Assembly (NCBI RefSeq): GCF_965363235.1
Contig: NC_134846.1
Span: 2,485,001 to 2,549,000, forward strand
Length of the DNA stretch: 64,000 bases
Source: Mytilus galloprovincialis
Taxonomy: Eukaryota; Mollusca; Bivalvia; Mytilida; Mytilidae
Reading direction: 5' to 3'
Shown: positions 10,592-23,024 of the stretch, piece by piece
Layout of the letters: each line of letters starts with the position of its first letter
Numbering within the stretch: the first letter of the stretch is position 1
Program-made: the position numbers and the translations under genes
Notes under the pieces: generated by a model
The model's input: only the letters and a program-made list of their open reading frames with translations
Databases searched by the model: none
What the model was told of the DNA's origin: nothing

Positions 10592-12740
10592 CTGGAAAAC
10601 AAAATATTTTTATATAAGTCTTTTAAAAATCACAAAATATTACTACATTAAGTTAAAATGATTTTTTATTTACTTTTTACAGGTGCGTTTAAAGCAATGC
10701 TTTGAGAGGTTCATAAATAAAAAGTTAAAGATTAGACAAACCATCATGGGGACAGTCTATGATCAACTTCAAAACAAAAACATAATTAATGAGCTGAACA
10801 ATTAAATTACTTGACATATTTCTGTACTAATCATTTAGTCTTATGATACATGATAATCGAAGAAATCGATAGTATTGTTATTTTACACTTAACTTACATC
10901 ATGTATTGTCGAAATGCGCATCTGGTGCAAGAAAATTGGTACCGTTAATTTATTTGTAAGGCAGAATTTGTAATCTTAGCAAACATAAAAACCATTCGTC
11001 TGCTACTGAATTTGTCTATTGTTATAAAATAAAATGTTAAACATTCGTTAATTGATTTTATTTCGTAACTGCTAGTTTTAAAATATTTCAAAGAGTTAAT
11101 TTTAGTTCAATGGGAATTTTAAGATCATACTTTGAAGAAGGTAACAATAAATTTTGCAATAGGTATACTTTTAAAATAATCTGTTTGCATTCTTCTAGTT
11201 TAATTCTTTTCGAAACAAAATTTCTTTAAACGGTTGATATAACTTGCAGGTCCCTTAATTTCAATTAATTATTTATCAAAATAAATCCCCATTGCCATTC
11301 TCAATTTAATGTTGATGTTGTTGTTTTTGTGACGTCAAGAAAAATGCGTTTTATGGAAACATGTCGAATCTTTCTGCAAATCATTAAAAACAAAAAATTA
11401 AATTTGCAAATATATTGTCTGAAAATCTTTTGAGAAACTAATTCCACTACCATTTCAATTGCATTACAATTATTCCATTCTTAATAGTTATCAAATAGTA
11501 TTTGATTGCACAAGAGAGGCGAAAGATACCAAATAGCAACTTTACCTGACCATATCGGAAAATAGGTATTTAGTCGGATCTTAACACGTACTTGTGATTT
11601 GGTTAAAACCGGTTTTGATCAAAATATACGAAGAAATGTCGAAATGTTCAGGACTTAATTAAATCCGTATTTCGGTAGGATGGTGCAAGCATACGATTTT
11701 TATTGCGTCTTACACTTTGAGAAGCGAATAATCTTCAACTACTTTATTCAAATATTGTGTAAAAACGTTAATTTTGAGCTATGAAAGTGAAGTGGCTCAA
11801 GCATTTTTCTGAGGAAGTTTTAAAAAATTGCAAAGAAATATTTTTACAGTGGGTTAGCTTTCATTAGTCTTAACTATCTATAGATTAACAACTTTTGGTT
11901 ATATTTATAATTTAGAATCATCATTGAAGGTGGGGGACGATTGCACAGATAATTAATTATATTGATGTGCCATTTGTATGCAAGAGTGACATTCCGTTGT
12001 ATTATGTGCCAATTCGAAAAAGTTATACGAGTTTTCTCTCCCCTTAACAGGTTCATTATTTTATAATTAAGTTTAGGTTTCTGATATAATTTTGAATAAT
12101 TACAAAATGTATCAATTCAATATATTTCAGTTTTTGTTAAAAGTGTATCAAAAACATTGATGTACGAATATAATTTCATCAATTTGAAACGTTTAAAATG
12201 ATTACATACCAATATAAAGAACCGTTCATCATTTTTGAAAAAGACTATGAACGAAAATCGAATTATTTATCTTCCCTTGGTGATAGATTGATTTGGAAAT
12301 GAACCAGCGTAATCTAATGGTAATCACAGAGAGGGACCAGCAAGCAATTAATACTTGTAGCTTAATCAACGTTAAAACAATTTTCCACTATAAACGAATG
12401 TTACTTTATACATATATAAGGACTTTGTTAGCTAAATCTACAAATTTTATTAGATATTATGATTTTTCATTGCAATAGATTAATATGCTATACCAAAGGG
12501 ACATTCAAATTCATTCGTGAATACATGAGAACAAAAAAGGACAACTTTAGTTTCATAAATATTTTGAATTTAAATTATTGGACAGTTAAAGAAAGCTGTT
12601 TTGTATGATAACAGCGACTCATTGTCTCATTCGCTGTTAATATTTTATCTTTCCAAAAGCAATTACTCTTATTTTATTTATCTTTTGTTAATAATTATAC
12701 TATGAGAATTAATCTATGCGATCGACAATAATAATTAAAT
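10592..12740. other. A+T-rich stretch upstream of the bZIP coding exons
   Basis: No coding exon was recognised. The promoter and 5' untranslated exon of the bZIP gene should lie here or further right, but I cannot point to them. A TGACGTCA lies at about 11331. At 10905-10950 there is a partial hammerhead-like string (GTCGAAATGCGCATCTGGTGC) typical of a second retrozyme family. A short PLE-B-like scrap (GAGGCGAAAGATACCAAATA) lies near 11516. Confidence 0.5.
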
Positions 12741-12829
12741 CTTATACTAACAATGTTTGATGGCACACTCTTTGAAAACCTTATTAATAGTGTGTCTTTC
12801 TTTGTTGTGGTGCTACGCTTTATTTGGGA

Positions 12830-13320
12830 TATGGGTGAGAATAGGCACCTGTATAAACGTTAAATTCGCTGCATTTGTTTGCACCTGTCAGGAATCTGTT
12901 GTTCCACAGTCGTCCTTTGTTGATGTGGTTCATAAGTGTTTCTTGTTTCTCATTTTTTTTATACAGATTAAACCGTTGGTTTTTCCTATTTGATGGTTTT
13001 TGGCCTATACAATTTCTCCTTTCATTTGAGCGTCACTGATGTGTCGTTAGTAAATGATACGCGCGTCTGGCGCAAATACAAAATTTCTCGTGACGATGTT
13101 GAAATAATTGTACTTTTACTACCGCTTGCTATGTTGTTTGTTATATGGAATTTACATCTCCATGGAAGTGCTTCTGGACAAACAAAAATTGAGCGATTAC
13201 ACAATGATATTTTTCATGTAATTTTTACTTCCTTGAGAATTTTTTTCACGATTTTATTGTCAATTATTTTTCTTTTTGTCCAAAATATTGCTGATGCAAA
13301 TATTTGATATAAATTACATA
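12830..13320 (+). repeat. Fossil of an R1-like repeat with a retrozyme fragment
   Basis: The first part (12850-13005) resembles the R1 repeat read backwards: TTTGCACCTGTCAGGAATCT, GATGTGGTTCATAAGTGTTT, GATTAAACCGTTGGTTTTCC. At 13027-13075 it continues into GAGCGTCACTGATGTGTCG and ACGCGCGTCTGGCG, a hammerhead with two core changes (CTGATGT, GATAC). The small open frames here are accidental. Confidence 0.55.
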
Positions 13321-13587
13321 GAAATCTGGCAAGTATTGTACAGTAGAGAACGAACGTTTAAAAGACTGGACGTATTCTTTATGGACAACAATCATGTCAG
13401 ACCTGATTTCTAAGCTGAAGCTTAACTTGAGGAATATTAAATTGTATCAATTTTTTGACTTAAAAAATTTATGGACCAGTCTGGTTTATCTTTTACATAA
13501 CTGACAATAGCTGATAAGATTTCAAAACAACCAAAACCTCACGCACACCTATCTTTTTGAAGTGCATACTCAAAAACTTAAACTGTA

Positions 13588-14015
13588 AAAGAGGGACGAA
13601 AGATACCAAAGGGACAGTCAAACTCATAAATCGAAATTAAACTGACAACGCCATGGCTAAAAATGAAAAAAAACAAACAATAGTATACATGACACAACAT
13701 AAAAAACTACAGACTAAGCATCACGAACCCCACCAAAAACTAAGGGTGATCTCAGGTGCTCCGGAAGGGTAAGCAGATCCTGCTCCAAATGTGGCACCCG
13801 TCGTGTTGCTTATGTGATAACAAATCCGGTAAATAGTCTAATTCGGTAGATCACATTCATGAAAAGGAAGGGGATTGTAGTTACGACGTAAGGAACATAA
13901 CCGATATCATTTGTGAAACAGTTATTCCATAACAGTCAACCAACTCGTGATGGCGTCCGTAAAATTTACGAAGGGATAATTTCAACTTCACCATTTGGAA
14001 CTCTTGGTTTAATAG
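13588..14015 (-). mobile_element. PLE-B copy, 5'-truncated
   Basis: Starts at the shared 3' end (AAGAGGGACGAAAGATACC on the plus strand) and extends through the TGCTCCGGAAGGGTAAGCAG block to the last part of the RT frame, where CTCGTGATGGCGTCCGTAAA encodes the conserved GRHHELV region in reverse. It breaks off after AACTCTTGGTTTAATAGG. Only the RT C-terminus remains. Confidence 0.75.
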
Positions 14016-14037
14016 GGGCGGATCTTATTTTGTTTGC

Positions 14038-14652
14038 TTAAGGTAGTACAATACAAAGATTTTTATCTCCAATAAACCAGTTTTAAAAAGATGTTACTTT
14101 CTTTATAATGCTTGAAAATTTATAAAATTGGTTACTCTTTCAAATTAATGCAATATTAGTATTATACAACATTCATGTAATCAAATATAATGATAACTAT
14201 ACTGTGTCTACAAAATTTAAAAAAAAATTGTCAACTTTCAATTGAAATTAGCTTCTTTCTGGATACTCATAGAGGGTTGATTTTATTATATGTTGTTCCT
14301 AGAGTCATTATCTACAAAATAGTGTTTCATATTTAGAATAGAATGTATAGATCAAATTTTACACCTAACATTTCTACTTTTATGTGGTAAGGATTTTTAC
14401 ACTAATTACAGATTTATGAGAGAAGATACAATAGCGATAATTTGCGACACCCTTGTGACCAATATTTTGCGATTAATTGCATAATAATTGATTACATATT
14501 GAGTGCGTAACAAAAATATTGCATTTATTTAAAAGATTAATCTTTTATCTATCTATATATACCTATTTTATTAATGTATATGCAATCTTTAGAAAGTAAT
14601 TTTAAAGGTTGGAAATTGGAAGTAAAAACATATTAGTATTGTGCTACCTTAA
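14038..14652. mobile_element. TTAA-flanked inverted-repeat element (615 bp)
   Basis: The left end TTAAGGTAGTACAATAC is mirrored at the right by GTATTGTGCTACCTTAA with one mismatch. If the TTAA is the target duplication, the terminal repeat is GGTAGYACAATAC. TTAA targets are characteristic of the piggyBac and Kolobok superfamilies. No transposase frame is present, so this would be a non-autonomous copy. It lies just after the broken end of a PLE-B copy. Confidence 0.6.
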
Positions 14653-16130
14653 ATCGGTAAACTACTGTTTGCCAAAATATATATGATTGAACAAAAACAA
14701 TATCTAGCATTACGGTTTTAGATATCCACCTTGTCCTTTCTAGTGTGCGTATACTATGATGTGATCCACAATAAATCATTCTATAGAAGACAACATGAAT
14801 TCATTGTGTGAGATATATAAAATAAACAACTTTGGTTTACAAAAAATTTGAATATAAGAAGATACGACATGATTTCCAATATGAGATAACTTTTCTCCAG
14901 ATACGAAATGACGTACCATATTATTATCATAATTATTATCATTTTTATTATTTTTTATAATTCACTAATGGAATATCAGGGAAATGATTTACAAATTATC
15001 GCTCAAACTACAATATTACATTATTTTATGTCAACTTATAGTGTAATTTTATTTGTTTAGTTTTCTTCTTTATTCATTAAATAATATAGTTAATTAAGAA
15101 ATCTAAGACTAAATCATATAATTTATTTCAGTTCATGTCATAATTGGTTAATATAAGTATATTGAAAACAATATAGACCCAGAAAAATCGGCATAATTCT
15201 ATCAAAAACGTTAAATTAATATATTGTGTTGTTTTCTTTTTTTTTAATTTTAAATTGTCGTTCATTTTGAAATACTTCAAAAAAAAATTAAAGGGTTGAC
15301 ACTTAACTAATATTGCTAATAAAACAAAATCCTTATTTATTAGAGATATCTACTCGGTTATACTTATTAATAAGCGTTTTGAAATTTCAATAAGAGGCAA
15401 AAACAATTCATGCTTAATAGGTCAAAACCAATAATTTATAATTTCATATGTCCGAAGTGTTTTCTGGGTTTGAAGGACACTCAAAAACCTAGTATTTGAA
15501 AGCAATGGATGTGTAATAAAATGGAAAATGGAAAATAGGAATATCTCATCGAAATGGAAAGAATCGGAAAAGATTAAAAGCTTTTAAAACAAGTAGAACC
15601 TTACATAAGCACATTCATTGATCTATAATATGTCGATACCTGTATCTTGATATTGCTAAAGGTAATTTTTTGTACTAAATTTATTGGATATTGATGTGAA
15701 CAGAATGATATTTTAGTCTTAGATTCTTTTAAAATTGGTTTCATTAGTTGTTAACGGCTTGTCATGTCAGTTATTGCGAGTACTCTAAGAACTGTCTTTA
15801 GTGTCTTTCTGTTGTGTGGATGTATTAGTACCCTGCCACGTCCACTAAGTGGTTTTGTTAGATACATTTCTTTTTATTGCCATTAAACATTAATCTCCTC
15901 CACCAATAAAACTAGCAACCACGAATGCGGTGAAAAGAAGTGGCTTAAAAATCTCAAAAATAAAAGATCAGAATAAAACATACATTACTTTCAGTCTGAC
16001 TTAGCAAGGATTCACCCTTTAAAAGATGAGGTCAATGTCCAGCCAATTGATATTGCCATAATGTATACTCAGATAATTATTATATCAATACACTTAATAC
16101 ATATACTGTTATGTCTCTTGCCGAAGACAA
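14653..16130. other. A+T-rich non-coding stretch
   Basis: No gene, RNA or clear repeat boundary was recognised on either strand. The block at 15600-15850 (GTCGATACCTGTATCTTGAT, GTACCCTGCCACGTCCAC) is similar to 49365-49620, so it is a dispersed repeat of unknown type. Confidence 0.5.
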
Positions 16131-16136
16131 TTACAT

Positions 16137-16330
16137 AAATAAAGGCAAAAATTGTATGCCGCTGTTCAAAAGTCATAAATCGATTGAAATATAACATGTC
16201 CCGGTTACAAACTAAGACCAAAGGAAACGCATCAGAGGAAAATAACAAAACAACAGAAACACTGAAGTGCAACACAACCAGACGCAAACATACATAGAAA
16301 CGGACTATTTTACAACAACGGCCATATTCT
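16137..16330 (-). repeat. PLE-A 3' stub
   Basis: Begins at the PLE-A 3' terminus (AAATAAAGGCAAAAATTGTA on plus) and continues through the GCCGCTGTTCAAAAGTCAT and CGCATCAGAGGAAAATAACA blocks before losing similarity. It is 5'-truncated and much decayed. Confidence 0.65.
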
Positions 16331-16339
16331 ATATACTAT

Positions 16340-17550
16340 ATATAATTTCAAGTCAACATAGGTTAATCAAGATTTTAGGTTTTAATTTTTTTCTTAATGT
16401 CAATATTGTTATTTATTATTAATGTTTGTCTTTGGTTGGTTTTCAAACGTTGTAATTGTTTTGAAATAACTCATAAACATGCATTATAAATTGTTGCTCC
16501 CACAAATATCAAATGTCTCTTCTGGTATTGAAAGATAAATGAGTTGCTGCCTCGATTACATATAAATACCCACATCGCTTTTTATACAAATTGTATCTTT
16601 TGGCTTAGTCTTTAGGATATTATCCATTAATAAACGTAGGACGCTGTATTTCCGTTTGATTCCAATGTCTTTATTTGCCTTTATTGGCATAACTGTAGAG
16701 ATTGAATATTCACAGATTACTGCAGTTTTTGAAAACGTATGTTGACATTTTTTCAGGGCATTATAATGTCACCATTGATATGCATAACTGATCTTTGTTT
16801 CACATCTGTTCTCTTGTATCGTTCATTTTGTTGTGTGTGTGAAAAAAATAAAAAGTAGAATCACAAAAATGCTGAACTACGAGAAAATTTAAAAAGGAAT
16901 GTCCCTTATCAAATAACAAAATCAAAAGCAGAACTACATCAAACGAATAGATTACAACTGTCATATTCTCACTTGGCATTTCCTTCTGTATATTTATACT
17001 TGACGAGGCTAGCACGACTGGTGCCACTATCGGAGGTTGAAATTGTTACACTTCTCGAGAACATTTTAATCGATGGTTTTGCTTAAGATTCATAGTACGT
17101 GTTATGGAAGACAAATTCACATATAGATATTGAGTAAGAACATATTCGCTTTTTATGTCTAATACATATTACAGCAATACTACTATCTATCAAGATTTTT
17201 GTTTTCAATGACACAACTTTCAAGTTTCACCAAATGAAGCATCAGTTGTGTACAGTTAACTGTAGGTTAATAGTATCAATGACCAACAAAAAAAATAGAC
17301 AACACTGCAAAGAAAATACTCAAATTGCTTACCTTATATATTTACTAAATCACTAAATAATCGCTTGCATGTGTATACAAGTGAACAGCTTATATGTTAC
17401 AAATCTCAACTTATGTAAATTTCCACAATGTTTGGAAAACCCTAATCTATATTTAAACTGTACTTTCCAACGCCTAAACTTTTCCTTCAATATTGCTTCG
17501 CTACACAGATGCGGTGTATACGTCTTAAATATTAAATTAATTAATTAAGT
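16340..17550. other. Non-coding stretch
   Basis: I see no supported gene. Short frames on the minus strand near 16800-17030 have no recognisable domain and no splice context. Confidence 0.45.
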
Positions 17551-17559
17551 TTTGTGTAT

Positions 17560-17690
17560 AAAAAAAGATGAAGAATGATTTCTAATTAGACAACTCTCCA
17601 CAAGAGACGAAATGAGACAGAAATAAACAACTATAGGTCACTGAACTGTCTTCAACAATGAGCAAAGCCACGACCTGGATACTAAGATGA
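17560..17690 (+). repeat. R1 repeat fragment
   Basis: Shows the R1 order: AAAAAAGATGAAGAATGATT, GACAACTCTCCACAAGAGAC, ACAGAAATAAACAACTATAG, GTCTTCAACAATGAGCAAAG. The 3' half of R1 is missing. Confidence 0.65.
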
Positions 17691-18007
17691 ATTGAATTAT
17701 TTGTATTTTTGTAAATTTCATTTAATGTTCAAGAAAGATTGCAAGGCATATTATGAGCATCAAGACGGGTACAACTTATCAAATGTGTTACCCTCATGGA
17801 AACCCTGATATCCCATCTTCTTTTTTCTGGGGTGCTTGTAGATTAATTATCTATCCGGTAACAATAACTGGTCAGGCAAATTAAAACAAATTTTGAATTT
17901 TTAGGCATATATAGTATCTTAATTTTCTAAAATATTTGACAGATTTCGAACTTGACAAAGGATGCATAAATATATTTTTTCCAATATACAGTATAATTTG
18001 TAGTTGT

Positions 18008-18478
18008 TTAAGGTGTAATACCACCATTGATTTTTCCCTATTAGTCTTTGTTAAATTGACACTTTTAAAAAAATTGTATAGTATTTACCTTTATTTCAAC
18101 CAAAGAAATACTTTGCATGTATAAAGTTTAATCCTTTCCAGTGATACAGTGAAAATTTCACACTACATTTCATTGCATATAATAAAGTAACCAGCACCGG
18201 AAGTGAACAACCAAATTTTTACACTGTTATTTACTGGTTACCTGCTTTGGTAACTATGTAACCTTAACGCTCCAAAATATTCTATAAGACCATCAAATAA
18301 AAAAAGAATGCTGCTTTCAGACATCCAACATACATATTTACGACTCAGAAAAATTTAAGTGCACTGAAATGCATGGTTAATTTTCTACAACTGTCAAATT
18401 CAAGGGAATATTTTTTTAGGCCTACTTTCGTATGCAACCGGATGTGACGTACCATGATTTGGTGGTATTACACCTTAA
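18008..18478. mobile_element. TTAA-flanked inverted-repeat element (471 bp)
   Basis: TTAAGGTGTAATACCACCA at 18008-18026 is exactly mirrored by TGGTGGTATTACACCTTAA at 18460-18478, a 19-bp perfect inverted pair that includes a TTAA on each side. A TTAA target duplication with terminal repeat GGTGTAATACCACCA is the natural reading, pointing to the piggyBac or Kolobok superfamily. The interior has no transposase. Confidence 0.75.
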
Positions 18479-18694
18479 CCAGTAAGATTGGAACCTTTAC
18501 ACGAGTAAAGGAGGAAAAATCTCTCCTGTGCAGTTTACCAATAGATGAAATGATAAAATCAACATCAGCCACGTCCTACATCACGAGGAGGTAACATCTA
18601 AAATTCCACAGCATTATCTAACTGATTGTATCCTACAGTTACACCAAAACCATTGCACCCAAAGATTTTAACCATAAGCAAGCATTGCATATAT

Positions 18695-18835
18695 GTAAAA
18701 AAAGACGATGTGGTATGATCACCAATGAGAAAACTCTCCACAAGCTAAAGAGAGCAAATGACACAGAAACTAACAACTATAGATCAGCATACGACCGTCA
18801 ACAATGAACAAAGTCCATACTGCATAGTCACCTAT
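18695..18835 (+). repeat. R1 repeat fragment
   Basis: AAAAGACGATGTGGTATGAT, GAGAAAACTCTCCACAAGC, CACAGAAACTAACAACTATA, and TCAACAATGAACAAAGTCCA follow in the R1 order, ending in CTGCATAGTCACCTATGAC. Confidence 0.7.
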
Positions 18836-18950
18836 GACTCCGAATTTCATGACTTTATTTAAAACAATACCTAAAAAAAACTTTGACATGGGGCTGTTCC
18901 AACTCGCCTTACAATAACAGCCCCTATTGTCTTGTTATTACTGAGGATCT

Positions 18951-19290
18951 AAATAAAGGCAACTGTGGTATACCGGTGTTCGAAATTCATAAATCGATTG
19001 AGAAAAAAACAAATCCGGGTAAAAAACTATAACTGAGGAAAACACATCAAATATAAGAGGAGAACTACGACACAACAGACACACAGCATTAAAATGTAAC
19101 ACACACAGAAACGAACTATAATAAAACAATGGCCATTTCCCTGACCTGGTACATAACATTTTAAGAAATAAATAGTGGGTTGAACCTGGTTTTGTGGCAT
19201 ACCAAACCTCCCGCTTTTATGACAATGTTAAATACAACATTAAATTGACAACATTACATGACAGGACTACAGTACAAATAAATGGGAGAA
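18951..19290 (-). repeat. PLE-A 3' stub
   Basis: Starts at the PLE-A 3' terminus (AAATAAAGGCAACTGTGGTA on plus) and runs through the GTGGGTTGAACCTGGTTTTG block to ATGGGAGAAAATATAGGACT. It is longer than the other stubs but lacks the RT. Confidence 0.75.
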
Positions 19291-19539
19291 AATATAGGAC
19301 TGAGAAACACACGAGTGATAGCTAACACATACTTAACATATTTCGATGTGAACATCTCCAAGAGAGCACAAAACATCAATTGGAACCATAACTATGAATA
19401 CATATGGATTCCATTGAAGACTACGCTAGAACATTGGCTAAACGAGAAGTTGAACTAGACAATTTGTCAAAATGAGTTATAACAATCGGGTTTCTGATAA
19501 AACGTTGCATTCATCACTTGAAAAAAAATGTGAATGATC

Positions 19540-21500
19540 GACCAGCGTCTATTTTAAGAGACAAATATGCTGTGAAATGTAAACCGTCTCTTCACGATAA
19601 ATATATTGTTGTTTCTGTGGACAAAGCTTTAAATAATATTGTTTTTTTTTTATTTAAATTGTAACACTACGAATTTCTTGTAAAAGAAATACGAATAAAT
19701 TGGCACTCAGGTAATTCCACATACAAAACATATCATTTGACAAGAGTGAGATTTTGGAAAATGATAAGTCATTCATGGCTTCACTGAACACTACATCGAA
19801 CAACAAATCGGAGGACTTACCTTGCTTGTATTGGACACCTCAGCGTTACACAATTCAAAACAAAAACGGTACTTTGCCGGCTCACATGCATGTTCAATTG
19901 AATTGTCCATTACATTGACAAACATTCGTTCCGCAGTGAAATAGGGTCCTCAGAAATACTCTGAAATTAAGTGGTATTTAAAAAAAAAAACATTTTGAAG
20001 AACTTCTGGATCATTTAAATTTTGATTATTTTCTCAAATTAGTTCCATCAAAACTTTTTCTTTATTTTTCAACCCTGTATACCACCATCTCCTTGTGAAA
20101 TTTTAAAATCGTCTAAAAGAAACAATTTACAATGCTTTTCAACATAAAATTGTAGCATGCGCTGTCAATTTATTACTTCAGGATACCATACGGCATATAT
20201 TGATAGCAGTGAACAAAAAGGAAAGCATGCTACACAAAGGAATATATTTTCAGTATGCTGGAGTTTCTTATTTACAACATCTTCTTATTTTCATAGTGTT
20301 CTTTCAAATAGTTGTCAAAAACAAAAAGATAAAAAGAAGCCAGATAACTTTATTTCACATTCAGTTGTATTGATGATGTTCTTTCTATTAACAATTTTAA
20401 CTCCTCAGCTGATTGGCTTCAATTAATATATCCTCCAGAACTAGAAATGAAAGAAACAAGAGACACGGCTTACTAAGTATGGACTATATAATTACGATAC
20501 TGTTGTCAAGTCATTAAAGATTGCATATTTTGGCGTTAATATTGAGTCACTGATAAGGTCTTTGCATCGGAACTAAACACATTTATTCTAAAAACAGTTG
20601 TTGGCATGACACGGATTATGTTCTTCTCATATATGTTATGATGGTATGATACTAAACCCCTAACGGGAAGGATTGTGCCTGATGTTCATATGATGAAATC
20701 ATAATCTTTCAGTCAGTTTAATTGAAGTCTGGAGCTGGCATGTCAGTTAACTGCTAGTAGTCTGTTGTTATTTATGTATTATTGTCATTTTGTTTATTTT
20801 CTTTGGTTACATCTTCTGACATCAGACTTGGACTTCTCTTGAACTGAATTTTAATGTGCGTATTGTTATGCGTTTACTTTTCTACATTGGTTAGAGGTAT
20901 AGGGGGAGGGTTGAGATCTCACAAACATGTTTAACCCCGCCGCATTTTTGCGCCTGTCCCAAGTCAGGAGCCTCTGGCCTTTGTTAGTCTTGTATTATTT
21001 TAATTTTAGTTTCTTGTGTACAATTTGGAAATTAGTATGGCGTTCATTATCACTGGACTAGTATATATTTGTTTAGGGGCCAGCTGAAGGACGCCTCCGG
21101 GTGCGGGAATTTCTCGCTACATTGAAGACCTGTTGGTGACCCTCTGCTGTTGTTTTTTATTTGGTCGGGTTGTTGTCTCTTTTACACATTCCCCATTTCC
21201 ATTCTCAATTTTATTATATCTCGAATTGGACATAAGCAGTCATCTATGTACCAGAATCTATGAAGAACCAGAAGATTTAAATTTTGAAATTATCAATTTC
21301 CTCCACCTTAGTAGCAATATACCAACTTCACCAGCATATAAGATATACATAACCCAACGTATTCGGTTTTCAAGAGCTTGCAGCTGCTTTGCTGACTTTG
21401 TTAAACGTCATTTATTTCTGAGTAGAAAGTTAATGAAACAGTGGTATGTCAAAGAACGTCTTGTCCTTTTCTTAAAACAGTTAATCGGAAGATACTAACA
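19540..21500 (+). pseudogene. Decayed Penelope-like RT, split by a nested repeat
   Basis: Three RT pieces lie in order on the plus strand. Around 19580-19650 KPSLHDKYIVVSVDKALNNI recalls the segment before the RT domain of such elements. At 20350-20475 the catalytic SCIDDVLSINN is followed by LIYPPELEMKETRDTAY and a stop. At 21240-21490 come IINFLHLSSNIPTSPAY and RIRFSRACSCFADF. The catalytic motif has cysteine in place of tyrosine. Between the second and third pieces the R4 repeat (20625-21225) has inserted. The sequence differs from both PLE-A and PLE-B, so it is a third, older lineage. It is certainly inactive. Confidence 0.75.
20625..21225 (+). repeat. R4 repeat, full-length copy nested in an RT pseudogene
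   Basis: It matches 45745-46329 in inverse orientation over its whole length, from ATGATGGTATGATACTAAAC to ACATTCCCCATTTCCATTCT. It includes the module GTTTAACCCCGCCGCATTTT / CCTGTCCCAAGTCAGGAGCC, which R1 also carries, and the block GGGGCCAGCTGAAGGACGCC. About 600 bp long, with no coding capacity. Confidence 0.75.
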
Positions 21501-22450
21501 ACTTATTGATAAATATTCCGTATCAACTTACAGTCCTGCGATAGTGTAAACTTCCCAATAACACCATACACCATGAGCCAATTCACCATAAACCATTACA
21601 CCAAACACCCTATGCCATTACACCATATACGTGACACTTTTCCACCATACACCTTACACATTCTATCATCACCATCCGAAACTACCCATAATACAATTGA
21701 ATTTCAAAGAAAGCGTGCTACTACAAAAGTATTTATTTATTTTAAAAAACGAATTTTGATCACAATATTGTAAGTTAACGTATAAAATTAGAGATCAGTT
21801 TTTATCAATATGTTGCATAGTTTTAAACTTTGATAACCACACTTTATATACACGTTACACAATCAAACCATTCCTCATACACCATTACACCATTCTTCTT
21901 ACACCTTCTACCATTGCCATATATGCCATACACCATTTCACCATAGACGTTGATTCGGAAGTTTACACCATCCAAGGGCTGTAACGAATAATAGATGAAG
22001 GTCGTGAAGTATAGATCATACATACTGACGTTAATTTATCATCTTCATAACGTGTTATAATATTTATTATTTATCTTTATGATTACAACTTTTACAGTTT
22101 AGTCTATTTTTGGTAAAATTCATTTGATATGGCTCGGTACTTATACATTATGTCATTTTGGCATTGTTGGATGGCAAGTTAACACCTGTACTTGTTTGAT
22201 AATTATATCTATTATGTCTGCTTGATTTGTTAAAACATCGTTGTCAATTAAAGAATTTTATGTGAATGTCACACAAGTGAGATAAGATAATGGAATATGA
22301 CAGTTATTTTTCTATTCCTTTGATTAGTGTGAGCTTTTGATTTTGACATTTCATAACGAACTTTCCGTTTAAATATAAGCGGGTTTTCTATATATAAAAT
22401 AGATAAAGGAAGATGTGACATGAGTGCCAATGAGACATCTCTCCATCCAA
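21500..22450 (+). repeat. ACACC-rich tail following the decayed RT
   Basis: Directly follows the RT pseudogene and matches the minus strand of 66-700. It is dominated by words such as CCATTACACCA and CACCATACACC between 21540 and 21960, then continues as ordinary A+T-rich sequence. Confidence 0.65.
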
Positions 22451-22870
22451 GTCACAAATTATAAAAGTAAACCATGATAGTTCAAGTATGGTTTTCAACA
22501 CGGAACATTGGCTCACACCGAACAGCAAGCTATAAAGTACTCTTAACAAGTTACTAGTGTAAAACCATTGAAACGTAAAAAATAAAGGTCTAATCGATAT
22601 AAAAAGTAGTTGTCGTTTGTTTATGTAATTTATACGTGTTTCTCGTTTCTCGTTTTTTTATTTTATATAGATTAGACCGTTGGTTTTCCCATTTGAATGG
22701 TTTTACACTAGTAATTTTGGGACCCTTCATGGCTTGTTGTTCGGTGTAAGCCAAGGCTCTGTGTTGAAGGCCGTACATTGACCTATAATAGTTTACTTTT
22801 TTGTTAAATTGATATTTGGATGGAGAGTTGTCTCATTGGCACTCACACCACATCTTCCTATATATATCTA
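22395..22870. repeat. Two R1 copies in tail-to-tail inverted orientation
   Basis: 22395-22575 is an R1 copy on the plus strand (GTGCCAATGAGACATCTCTC, ACCGAACAGCAAGCTATAAA). 22660-22870 is an R1 copy on the minus strand (AGACCGTTGGTTTTCCCATT, TGGAGAGTTGTCTCATTGGC). Together they form a long imperfect palindrome. Confidence 0.7.
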
Positions 22871-23024
22871 CTAACTAATCGATAAAAAAGGACTGTTCAA
22901 AGAACGTTCACGATATCATTAGCTAATGTAAACTTGCGAGGGGAAAATAAAACTTTATTTAAAGTATTTAAGATATATCCTTAACATTGAAAGTCCATAA
23001 ATACCCCAAAGAATGTTAATCCAC

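Noticed and set aside
10905..10950. Hammerhead ribozyme
   Set aside because: Only the GAAA, stem III and cleavage part is present; the CTGATGA box is missing, so it is listed only as a remnant.
12757..13307. Two adjacent plus-strand frames of 78 and 105 codons with hydrophobic segments
   Set aside because: They coincide with an R1-like repeat and a worn hammerhead fragment.
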